From Hymenopus coronatus (taxonomy: Eukaryota > Arthropoda > Insecta > Mantodea > Hymenopodidae), in the NCBI GenBank assembly GCA_030762935.1, contig CM060900.1:402954632-403018631 (forward strand): 64,000 bases of DNA, given 5' to 3'. Positions 46,967 to 57,059 of the stretch are shown here, one piece after another. Numbering within the stretch: position 1 is the stretch's first letter; every line of letters starts with the position of its first letter. Position numbers and translations under genes: made by a program. The notes under the pieces were generated by a model. The model made no database searches. It saw only the letters and a program-made list of their open reading frames with translations, and was not told where the DNA came from.

Positions 46967-49900
46967 ATGGATATAATCCAGTGGAATGTCAATGGGATCA
47001 GGGCCCGTCTACCAGACCTTCAACATATAATCAACAAGCGTTCACCCTCAATCCTCTGTCTCCAGGAAACCCACTTACATCCCCACCATACCCTTCCACT
47101 TCGTCATTTTCAATCCTTCAGACATGACTTTGTTGGTGGCCAGCGTGCTTGCAACAGTGTTGTTATTCTCGTGGCTCCTACCATCCTTGCCGCCAGTATT
47201 ACACTCAACACCCCGCTACAAGCGGTAGCTGTGCGCGTAACATTGCCTTCCATCTCCTTTTCTGTTTACAATGTCTATTTGCCGCCGCACGATGTGATCT
47301 CAGACACTGAGCTTCGGGCATTGTTAGCACAAATTCCCCCGCCGCTGATCTTTTTGGGCGATGTCAATGCTTGCAATGTTCTTTGGGGTTCTTCTGCTGA
47401 CGATGCTCGAGGTACAATAATAGCAGACGTTTGCGACAGGTCTGGTTTATTACTCTTGAACTCCGGTGCACCCACATTCTTATCTTCTGCATATGGCACC
47501 CTATCCGCCCTAGATGTAACTTTCTGCAGCCCTGCTTTACTACCCTTCCTGGATTGGTCGGTATTTTCCGATCTTCACGGCAGTGATCATTTCCCCATTG
47601 ACATTCGTTTTTCGGGACAATATCCATTACCCACTCAACATCCCCGCTGGATTATCTCCAAAGCTGATTGGGAAAAGTTTTCCTCTCTGCTCAATCTCAA
47701 TTCCGATGGCTGTACCTCCATAGAAGACATGGTGGAGTATTTTACTTGCTCGGTTTTGCTCGCCGCAGAATCCAGTATTCCTCGGACCTCTTCTACCCCT
47801 CGGCGTATTCCAGTGCCGTGGTGGACCGAAGACTGCAACTTTGCATTAAAGGCACGTAAAAAGGCTCTTCATCTTTTCCACCTACACCCGACGGCGGAGA
47901 ACTTTTGTTGCTTTCAAACGCGCCCGGGCTAAGGCGCGCTATATCGTTCGTAATGCCAAGCAGAATTCGTGGAAAGCATATGTCTCCTCGCTTTCTCGCA
48001 GGAGCTCCTCACAGAGAGTGTGGACTTCGGTGCGCCGCATGACCGGCAAATGTCTCAGGACATACATCCCTGGCCTTACCGTTCACGGCTCCACCTTCAC
48101 CAGCGAACGGGATGTTGCCGACGCCCTAGCCACCTCCTTCGCTGCGACAAGTGCAACGGGCAATTAGGACAATGCATTTCTTCCCATTAAGGAAGCTGCT
48201 GAGAGATTTCGCCTTGATTTTACTAGTGACTGTAGTGAGCCGTACAATGCACCCTTCACCCTTGCGGAACTAACTAATGCTTTACACGCTGCGAGGGACT
48301 CTTCTCCTGGTCCCGATGATATTCACCGACAAATGTTGCTTCACCTCCCACCTGCAGCCGTTACATTCCTTCTGGACCTCTATAACCGCATTTGGCGCGA
48401 ACAGGTTTTCCTGCCTGTGTGGCGAGAGGGTATTGTCATTCCTATCCCTCGTCCTGGCAAAGACCGGACCCTACAATCCTCTTACCGGCCGATTTGCCTC
48501 ACGAGCGTCGTTTGCAAGACCTTGGAACGCATGATCAGTATTCGGTTTACTTGGTGGTTGGAGGCGAACGAAGCGCTCTGTTCCGAGCAGTGCGGATTTC
48601 GTCGCGGTCGTTCAAGCGTTGATAACCTGGCGCGCATGGAAGCTTATGTACGGAATGCTTTCCTTCTGAAGCAGCACGTCGTGAGTGTCTTTTTTGACCT
48701 CGAGAGGGCTTACGACACTACTTGGCGATATGGTATTCTGCGTAATTTGCACAGTTCAGGGTTACGCGGCCATCTGGCCCTATTTCTGTGCAACTTTCTC
48801 CAGCTGCGCCGCTTTCGTGTCCTAATTGGCAATACTCTCTCGCGGGAGAAGATTCCGGAGAACGGTGTACCCCAAGGTTCCGTTCTTAGTGTTATGCTTT
48901 TTGCCGTGGCTATCAACGGCATTACTAGCGTGATTCGTAGTGGGATATCATCGTCACTATATGTGGATGACTTTGCGCTGTACTATCGCTCATACAGCAC
49001 TGAACATCTCGAACGACAACTCCAGCTCTCCATACACTCCATCGCTGGTTGGGCGCTTCGCAATGGTTTTCGTTTTTCCCCTACGAAAACTCAGTGCATA
49101 CACTTCCACCGTCTTCGCGGAGTACACCCTCCTCCTGACCTCCAATTGAACGGCGTGCCACTGCCTTTCGTTCCGTCCTTGAAGTTCTTAGGTCTCCACC
49201 TAGACCGTGAACTTTCTTGGGTACCCCACATCCGATACCTTCGTGCCTCCTGTGACCGATCACTGCGGATCCTCAAACTGCTTTCTGGTGCGTCGTGGGG
49301 CGGCGATCGTTCAGTGATGCTGCGTTTGTACTGTACACTCGTTCGCTCAAAACTAGACTACGGTTGTTTTATTTACGGCGCAGCGACCGCCTCTAAACTT
49401 CGCCTTTTAGACACCGTTCATCATATCGGTTTACGTCTTGCTACAGGAGCCTTCCGCACTAGTCGTGTGGAATGCTTGTATGCCGATGCTGGTGAACCCC
49501 CACTGGCAGTGCGTCGCTCATTTTTACTTTGTTCGTATGCTGCTAAGTTGTCTGTGAACCCCCGCCATCCTTGTTTTAGCCCTGTGTTACGCCCGGATTA
49601 TTCACACCGCTATCTGAGGAACGCCACTGCTTCACGCCCCTGTGGTATTCGGTTTCGTGAACTTATCTCCGATAGGGGTCTCAGATTGCCTCCTGTGGAG
49701 CGTGTTTTTGTATATCCGGAACCTGCTTGGCAACTGAGGCGTCCCAGTTTCGACCTGACCCTCTCCAACCTTGTGAAACGTTCGACCGCTCCGGAGGTAT
49801 TTCAGCGACTGTTTTACGAACTTATAAGCAATTACCGGGCATATGCACCGGTATTCCCTGACGGCTCCCAGCTGGCAGGAGCTACAGGTTGTGCCTTTTA

Positions 49901-50697
49901 TTTCAACGGAGTAACACATAATTATCGCCTTGCGGACGCCAATTCGGTATTCACCGCCGAACTGTACGCTATCTTTTACTTTCTAGATTTTATCTCGCTT
50001 TTAGCACCTGGTATTTTTCTTGTTTGCAGCGATTCCTTGAGTGCCCTACAGGCTCTGCAGCAGTATACTGGCTCCTCATCACTCGTTATGCGTATTCAAT
50101 CTCGCCTTTCTGAATTGATTGCTTGCAGCTACCAGTTCATCTTCAGGTGGGTTCCAGGCCATGTCGGTATTGCAGGTAATGAGGTAGCTGATAGGTCTGC
50201 CAAGGCTGCCTGCTCCTTGCAGGATTATTCGGAAGCGGCTGTGCCTTCAGGGGATGTTTCACGTTACTTTCGCAGGTCTCTTCTTTTAGCTTGGCAGCAG
50301 TCTTGGCAAAACTTAGCAGGTACACAGCTTCACACACTCAAAGACACGGTACAGCCATGGCTCACATCTTGCCAGCCAAACCGGCGCCGCGAGGTTATCC
50401 TTACGCATACGCGTATCGGTCACACGCGGCTAACAAATGGCTACCTTCTACACGCTGAGCCAGCTCCTATATGTCAGACCTGCGATGTTCGTCTGTCTGG
50501 CACATGTGTTGCTTGATTGTCTGAAATTTCATCGTGAACGGCAATCCATCGGCCTGGGTACCTCCTTACCTGCCATTTTATGCGATGACGCCAATTCCGT
50601 CGATATGGTGCTACGCTTTGTTACCTCTATTGGCCTCAGCAAAGACATCTTACCTGTTTCATGCGTGTGTGCAATTTTAGCCTTTTTAACTTTTTAG
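46967..50697 (+). pseudogene. LINE ORF2 (endonuclease, RT, RNase H), three lesions
   Basis: The endonuclease shows MDIIQWNVNGIRARLPDLQ, LCLQETHL, FLGDVNACNVLWGS and GSDHFPIDI. RT blocks are SPGPDDIHRQMLLHLP, YRPICLTSVVCKTLERM, FFDLERAYDTTWRYGILRN, NGVPQGSVLSVMLFAVAING and SLYVDDFALYYRS (catalytic DD near 48960). RNase H has PDGSQLAGATGCAF, TAELYAIFYFLDF, VCSDSLSALQALQ and FRWVPGHVGIAGNEVADRS, so all four acidic residues are present. The C-terminus has EVILTHTRIGHTRLTNGYLL then CQTCDVRLS. Lesions are one extra T in the T run 47903-47906, a TAG at 48165-48167, and a shift near 50495-50502. The frame is otherwise open for about 1,240 codons. Confidence 0.92.
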
Positions 50698-50929
50698 ACT
50701 CTGACTTTTACCATATGGGACCACTTTTTGTGTCTGTGTTTTTAGTTTTTTAACCTTTTAGCCTTGTTTGAATCACCCGGGCCTTTTCTCGTGTGTGCCT
50801 TTGTAAGGGTTTTTAGCACATTTTAACTTTTCTTCTGTAGATTTGTTTTTAATGTATTTTTCTTTTTCTTAATTTCGGGCCCAAATGACCTAGTTGTCGA
50901 CAGGCCCTTAAACACTACTCACACACTCA

Positions 50930-50942
50930 CTCTTGTCACACA
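50930..50942. repeat. Right target-site duplication of the I-type LINE
   Basis: An exact match to 44994-45006; hAT sequence resumes after it with transposase C-terminal residues (51026 onward). Confidence 0.88.
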
Positions 50943-51818
50943 AACTATAAAGTAGAATTGTTGATATTCTCACAACTTCAGATTGGTGGTGTTTGGGCCT
51001 CAAACAGATGTAGCCATAAATATTCTCAAATCTGAGGTAAGGAAACCTTTAAAAATATGGGGTCTCTCTGCGAGACAAAATTGACGAGACTTGCAACAAT
51101 GAATCCAGCACAATTATTCATTGTGAATATGGGCAAACTATTTGATGAAAAAAACATTGTCAGAAACAATGAAGCAACTATATTGAAAATCTCAGCTGCC
51201 ATGGAACTTCTTAAACATCTGGACAGTAATGTGCTACTTTCTGGGTACATATGCCATATGCATTCAGACGTTTTAAGCCATTCTAAAGGGTGAAGTCCTA
51301 AGTGTGCTTAACATCTTGCTCAGCATGGAAGGAGACCATTGCACATTTGTTAAATACTGTGTGAAGGCATTATGGGTACTATGCTCAAATGTAGATAGTG
51401 AATATGCAACCTCCTCATATGGACATATTTTGTCAGCACTTATCCAGAAACTTTGGAAATGGAGTTAAGTGTGTATTTTGGAGTTGAGTAAAATAGCTTG
51501 ACTTTTGTGGTGTGTGGGTATGTGTGTGTGTCAATATATATTTTTTTTTAGTTATGTGGTATTAAATATTATGGTAAGTTAGTATGTTTTGTGTATGGAA
51601 TTTAATTTGAATATGCATGCCTTCGTATGGTGTGTTTCTTGTGTGTGCAATTTAAGATATAGTCATATATTTTATAATTGGATTTGTATGTATTTAAATA
51701 AATAAAAATAGCCTTTTATTTACCGCTACATGAAAGTATTGGTTATTTTTAACCCGCTGAGAGCTAAATTTTTATACCGCTTTCCTTTGAATTTATTTAC
51801 CATTTTTCAGGGGCCCTA

Positions 51819-52579
51819 TAAATAAGGGCATACTAAAAACAGCTTATTATGCATCTTTTCATTCATTGATGATCTATGGAATAATATTTTAGGGAAATTC
51901 AGTAAATGATAGAAAAAGTATTCATTATGCAAAAAAAAAAAAGTAATCAGAATAATGGCAGGGGAAAGATGTTCAACTCACTGCAAATCACTTTTCAAAA
52001 TGTTTGGAATTTTACCATTAGCCTGTGAATATATTCTAGCCACATTGTCATTTGAAATAAATAACCCAGAACAGTTTACAAAAAATGCAGATATTCACAA
52101 TAAATAAACCAGACATAGGCAGGACTTACAAAAGTTACTCCAAAAGGGTTTTACTACAAAAGAATAGTATGGTTTAATTCACTTCCCTCTTCTATAAAGG
52201 AATTGCAAATAAACAAAAACAAGTTTATATTAGAATTAAAAAGATACCTTATTACTCACACCTTCTATACAGGGAAAGATTCATTCAATCTAAAAATACT
52301 GGTAATAGTGTAACATTGTAAATATAATAAACATGAATAGTCTAAGAATTCAAGTGTACAAGTACGCTTTTGGAAACACACATACACTTGAAAATTATGC
52401 AAAACTGACATCTATGGAGAGAGAGTGTGTGTGTGTGTGTTGTGTACATGTGTGCGTGTGTGTCTGTATATGCTAATTTACTTAATTTTTTTCAGTTTTG
52501 TAACCATTATAGTTTAAGTTCAAAGTATCTTATATTGTAACACCTATTGACTTACCATTCAGATTTGCTTCATAATGTA
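51819..52579 (+). mobile_element. Jockey/CR1-like LINE copy B, 3' part
   Basis: From TAAATAAGGGCATACTAAAA the sequence follows copy A (minus strand, from about 14520 down to about 13900) nearly base for base: the 'AGCTTATTATGCATCTTT' block, 'ATTATGCAAAAA', 'CTGTGAATATATTCTAGCCA' and the 'GAAACA(C/G)ACAT...GAAGATTATGCAAAACTGACA' tail. It also holds a poly-A run at 51931-51942 and a (GT)n run at 52426-52460. A Tc1-type element begins at 52580. Confidence 0.85.
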
Positions 52580-53540
52580 CACAATATGATCAAAAGTATC
52601 TGGACATGCCCACAAACATACGTTTTTCATCTTAGGTGCATTGTGCTGCCACCCACTATCAGGTACTCATTATTCACGACCTCAATTGTCATTAGACATT
52701 GTGAAACAGCAGAATGGGACACTCCGTGGAACTCATGGACTTCGAACGTCGTCAGGTGATTGGGTGTCAGTTGTGTCAGAAGTCTGTATGCAAGATTTTC
52801 ACACTCCTAAACATCCCTAGGTCCACTGCCAAATGATGCCTCGCTTGGTGTAAGGAGAATCAACATTACACGATTGTAAAGCGTTGTGTTAAGAAACGAA
52901 TCAAATGAACATTGTGGCGATCTGATGGCAGGGTGTGGGTATGGCGAGTGCCCAGTGAACGTCATCTGCCAGTGTGTGTTGTGCCAACAGTGAAATTTGT
53001 AGGTGGTGGTGTCATGGTGTGGTCGTGTTTTACCTGGAGGGGGCTTGACCCCTTTGCATGGCACGATCACAGTGCAGACCTTCATTGATATTTTAAGCAC
53101 CTTCTTGCTTCCCACTGTTGAAGAGCAATTCGGGGATGATGATTGCATCTTTTAGCATGATCGAGCATCTGTTCATACAGTATGGGCTGTGGCAGAGTGG
53201 TTACATGACAATAATGTCCCTGTAATGGACTGGCCTGCACAGAGGCCTGACTTGAATCCTATAGAACACCTTTGGGATGTTTTGGAATGCAGACTTCATG
53301 TCAGGCCTCACCAACATACATTGATACCTCTCCTCAGTTCCGCACTCCATGAAGAATGGGCTGGCATTCCCCAAGAAACCTTCCAGCACCTGATTGAAAG
53401 TATGCCTGCGAGAGTGAATGCTGTCATCAAGGCTAAGGGTGGGCTAAGACCATATTGACTTCCAGCATTACTGATGGTGGGTGCCACGAACTTGTATGTC
53501 ATTTTCAGCCAGGTGTCAGGATATTTTTGATCACATAGTG
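52580..53540 (+). mobile_element. Tc1-type transposon, internally deleted, with TIRs
   Basis: The inverted ends CACAATATGATCAAAAGTAT (52580) and CACTATGTGATCAAAAATAT (inward from 53540) match at 22 of 27 positions and are flanked by TA. The plus strand encodes a Tc1 transposase C-terminus: HDNNVPVMDWPAQRPDLNPI then EHLWDVLECRL at 53201-53295, with the 'SPDLNPIEHLWD' motif reading RPDLNPIEHLWD. PQETFQHLIESMPARVNAVI follows. The 5' part keeps the HTH start (MELMDFERRQVIGCQ-like) near 52725-52765, then jumps near 52826 straight to the 'PNDASLGVRRI' region, so the middle of the gene is missing. At 961 bp it is shorter than a full Tc1. Confidence 0.9.
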
Positions 53541-53640
53541 TATATAGCAACTATTGCCTCTGTTTTTTGTATATAATATTGTATTCCTAATGAAACCATG
53601 AAATTGTAATATTTCCAATGGTGAATAAAGACATACATAT
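53541..53640 (+). mobile_element. Probable LINE copy B tail after the Tc1 element
   Basis: CAATGGTGAATAAAGACATA at about 53618 looks like a LINE polyadenylation-type end. I infer that it is the 3' UTR end of copy B, cut off by the Tc1 insertion; copy A does not cover this part, so it is not proven. Confidence 0.4.
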
Positions 53641-54095
53641 ATACGTACAATGTTCAAGCTGTTTTATCATCACTTTTGTACTAACCCAATGAGTAGCTTG
53701 TGCACATGCTCACTCCACCAGCTGTAGCTTATTTTCTGTCAGAGCGAAACAAAGAGCAGTTGTTTGCTGTCTAAATCTGCAGCTACATGCACTCCCTCTA
53801 TTCACCATGCTATTTAAAATGTTCGTTTCTTTTTTAACATATCTCATACTCACATGTAGAATAAAATTTGAATCTGAACAAGTCTTACAGAATTTCAAGG
53901 ATAAGCCCACTTCTGGGTTTGGTATTTCTTAAGTCTCTGTTGGCAGCACAAAGTACTTTGAATGATTGACTGTTTTAATTCCAATATGAAAAACACTTGT
54001 TTGCATATGAATTATAGATGGGACATGGCCATGTTTATTCTTGGTAGTTTTCTCTCTAAATCTAGCTAATAAATATTTTAATTCAAGAAACTTAC
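53641..54095. other. KDM5 intron end, nothing recognised
   Basis: Unique-looking sequence next to the GTAAGT donor of the linker exon. Confidence 0.5.
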
Positions 54096-54248
54096 TCTGA
54101 ATGCCTTAACAACGGTAGCCTGGTCAACATAGCCTTTCAATACAATTTCACCAATGCCAGGGTTGCAATGATGAGCTCGTTCCTCTAATGTCCTTCGTCT
54201 TCTGCATTTCATTGCAGCAATTCCAGTGTTCACTCTAGGTGACAAGGC
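54096..54248 (-). CDS. KDM5: KDM5 exon, linker before PHD2
   Basis: The acceptor is TCATTTACAG and the donor is GTAAGT. The 51 codons begin ALSPRVNTGIAAMKCRRRR and end GYVDQATVVKAFR. 'LSPR' followed by a basic K/R run is the expected KDM5 linker between PLU-1 and PHD2. It is phase 0 on both sides. The next coding exon is 28.6 kb away, across the transposon-packed intron 25471-54095, yet the protein continues without a missing conserved block. Confidence 0.93.
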
Positions 54249-54373
54249 CTGTAAATGATTTATATGTAGATTTAAGACACATGTATCAACAACAAAACAC
54301 TATTTTTGGGTAATGGAAGCATAAGACTATCATTAAATAATAGCTAGTGAAGCTGATTTACTACAGCACTCAC

Positions 54374-54553
54374 CTCCATAAGTGTGTAATGAGAATTTTT
54401 CCTCAGAAATATTCGAGCTAATTTTTCCTTCCATTCTTTGGCCTTATTTAATTCTGACTCCAGTAGTGGCAATTGTTCTAACTGTACAGGAATTTTACAG
54501 CCTTTCTCTACCAAAGATTCAATCAGGTCCAGGAATGGAGATTCTTTTGTACC
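54374..54553 (-). CDS. KDM5: KDM5 exon, end of PLU-1 region
   Basis: The acceptor is TTTTATTGCAG and the donor is GTGAGT. Sixty complete codons read GTKESPFLDLIESLVEKG, then CKIPVQLEQLPLLESEL, and finish ARIFLRKNSHYTLME. The 'L..L.(E/K).G..IPV.L..LP.LE' followed by 'FL.(K/E)NS.Y(T/S)L(L/M)E' string is conserved across KDM5 proteins just before the 'LSPR' motif, which opens the next exon. Only 125 bases of intron separate the two. Confidence 0.95.
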
Positions 54554-56265
54554 CTGCAATAAAATATTTCCAAGGAGTTTATTAGGCATGGTGAGTGGTG
54601 ACAATGAAAGCTTGGTGGTAAATATTGAACTAGCTTAAATATGTGCAAAGCCTTTCATGAGAGGAGTTAATGGATAAATAGTAAACAGAACAAAACAAAA
54701 CATTATGTCATGTTATATCACTTATAACAATTTTACCCTTCAAGGCTGGAAAGCTTTACTATTTTATCATTTAATTTGTTTGCTTTTACTACAATATGGA
54801 TTTTGCAAAGAAATGGTTTACACAAGAACTACAAAGAATAAAAAGAAATTACAATATTGCAGAAATAACCACCCTGAAACCTGTATAAGATAAAAAGAGG
54901 TTAAAAAAAAAAATAACATTCCATTCATGGTCAACTCAACAATTCCATATTTAATAATTGCAATATAGTTTTAGCATCCCAAAATAAATTGACTATCAAG
55001 AATCTCATCCCTGTTGTAAAATCAGCAGTTTCAGCCCATTTCTGGTATGAGCAACTTGAAACAAAACATGACATTTTAAAAATACATGCATAAAGTTTCT
55101 GAAGTGGATACCAGGGAAAAAATACATATAGAAAAATTCAAAAGCAGGCTTATGAACTTTGATTTCCTGCTAAATAAAATTTGCCATTGAAGTTCATCAG
55201 CTCCATACCAGAGGAGAAGAGCAGCCGAGTGTCACAGATAGCTCACCTGCATCCACCAGTCATATGCAGCTCATGATGTAGGGCAATTCCTAGGATAGTG
55301 GTTCCACTGTGTAAGTTATAATTTTGTGAAAAACGACTCATGGTGCATTACTACTGAGTATCACAATGTATTACTTACAAATTATCATCATCACCATCAT
55401 CATCATTAAAGTCTACTTATTTGAAACTGAACAAAAATATGCATACAATATGTAAGAATTTCCAATTAGACACTTTGGGTACTGAAAATAATGGAAGACA
55501 AAAACCATTGTCATAACCAGCATGGTTACAGAATACCAAATATTGCCACAGTTGTTCAGGGCTGATTGTTGCCCATAAGAATACTGAACCAGAGATTTGC
55601 AGATTAGCCCTAAATGTCTCTGTATAAAGCAAACAGCACCGGATGATCCTGTTTGTCTGATGAGAATGAGGAAGAGTGTCAGGCTAGCTTTTGCATGGTC
55701 TTTAAAAAAACATATGCTACAGACAAGTAATAACAATCAAAGCAATGTCAGGGGTGTTACAAATACTGCCATAGATACCTGCAGATCTATTTGAGTTGAG
55801 GCTGAGGATTAGTTACACCATACATAATGTGGCAAGAAATTGACTACTTGCTGGATGCATGCTGAGTCATTAACTTTTCTCTTCCAAATAATTCTGAAGA
55901 AATGAGTTCTTAGTCAGAGATTTACCTCAGATGCAAAGATCATAAATCAAATTCTTATTTTACAAATTTGGACAAATCACTTTATACTGAAGGCATACAA
56001 AGTCCAAGTCACTGGTCCAAGTACTGAAAGTCGAGGTGATCATTTGAAAATACACAAAATTCTGCATCTTTTTCTCAGCATGAGAATCTCAGAAACAAAC
56101 CTCAAATTTAAGTATTAAGATAAATTTATTGCCTGTAATAACCTAGCAGTAAACATAGTATTTTATATATGCAACCAGAATAAAAAGCATAACTGAAGAA
56201 AATTTGTAGTCACTATATCACAGCATATGTAATGATTAATGATTTCCAAATTATACTGTACTTAC
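54554..56265. other. KDM5 intron, nothing recognised
   Basis: A 1.7-kb intron between two PLU-1 exons. A minus-strand frame at 55413-55736 and other short frames carry no motif. A short CAT/ATC-type repeat lies at 55385-55407. Confidence 0.55.
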
Positions 56266-56404
56266 TTTTATTGTTTTCACTTTTTCTGTCCATTCTTTTG
56301 CATTTTGCAATGCTTCTTTTAGAGGAGCCTTACTGGGAAGAAATGCTGGTATATCTTCTGCTTCATTCAAAATGACCTCTATAGCAGCAATGGTTTGGCG
56401 GGAG
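56266..56404 (-). CDS. KDM5: KDM5 exon, PLU-1 region
   Basis: The acceptor is CCATTCACAG and the donor is GTAAGT. The 139 bases begin with one base completing the previous codon and then read SRQTIAAIEVILNEAEDIPA and FLPSKAPLKEALQNAKEW. The 'IPA(F/Y)LP ... LK.(A/S)(L/V)Q.A(K/R)(E/D)W' pattern is a hallmark of the KDM5 PLU-1 domain. The exon ends on a full codon (phase 0). Both borders are supported by continuity of the conserved protein. Confidence 0.93.
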
Positions 56405-57059
56405 CTGTGAATGGCAAATGCTAATACAATTTTGAACCTCATTACATACAACCTACTTAATTTTGCAGGTCATATTTTAAGAATGTGATACTGGATGTTT
56501 TATTTTATTTTTAAACACATAAATTAATTAAAACAATAATAAATCTTTTTCTGCCAATTTCTTATCCTACTAGTTGTAGCTATGTTACTATGTAATTATG
56601 ATCACATATTTTCATTTATAGTTGTGAAATACACATAGCAACCCGACCCTTTTACTTAGGAAAGGGAGATGCCATGTGATTAGGGACAGTATTTTTTGGT
56701 ATTAGCGGTTTACACACAATTTTTGATAAATGCTTTCTCAGCAATATTTTGCATAAAAAATGTTGGGAGTTGCCATATTTAAGTGTAATGAATCTGCAAA
56801 ATGTCGCTCAATTACTGCTTTTTGCAAAATACACAGATAACCATGAAATATAGCCCTATAATTGCAAAATAAACAACTAAATTTTCATAAAAAATGCCAA
56901 ATATTCTTAAAACATATTTTGAGGCACAGATGTTGGCTGAACTGTTTACTATTGTTCTGTCTCAACATCTTGTTTAGGATTTTAGAAACATATATTATGT
57001 TTTGATAGAATGAGATTAATCACTTAACATCTAATTAGTAGGTTTGAAAATGCAGAAAT
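56405..57059. other. KDM5 intron, nothing firm
   Basis: A+T-rich. It may contain the left end of the hAT remnant; no TAGGGCCCC-type terminus was seen. Confidence 0.4.

Larger units (their letters stand above)
45007..50929 (+). mobile_element. I-type LINE, nearly complete
   Basis: A 5.9-kb non-LTR retrotransposon bounded by a 13-bp target duplication. It has a 790-base 5' UTR, ORF1 (45798-46953) with zinc knuckles, ORF2 (46967-50697) with endonuclease, RT and RNase H, and a short 3' UTR ending CCCTTAAACACTACTCACAC without a clear poly-A. The order EN-RT-RNase H plus a CCHC ORF1 places it in the I-like group. Its base composition is visibly richer in G+C than the surrounding DNA, and its damage is slight, so it is the youngest large element here. 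It runs antisense to KDM5. Confidence 0.92.
41922..51818 (+). mobile_element. hAT transposon inserted in LINE copy B, itself carrying an I-type LINE
   Basis: The ends are perfect 14-bp inverted repeats, TAGGGCCCCTGAAA at 41922-41935 and its reverse complement at 51805-51818. They are flanked by the 8-bp duplication TAAATAAG (41914-41921 and 51819-51826), the size typical of hAT. Copy A of the host LINE has this spot with a single TAAATAAG (near 14513-14520), proving the insertion. Remnant transposase parts are NIPLENLANPGFQAWLNKYI near 43075-43135 (N-terminal hAT-type domain), DSVRYMTSC near 44560-44590 (catalytic region) and WVLCSNVDSEYATSSYGHIL near 51370-51435 (dimerisation region). Without the LINE the element would be about 4 kb. 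It is degenerate. Confidence 0.92.

Noticed and set aside
55413..55736. Minus-strand 107-codon frame in the intron between PLU-1 exons
   Set aside because: It could have been a missed exon, but the KDM5 protein is already continuous across this intron and the text has no family match.
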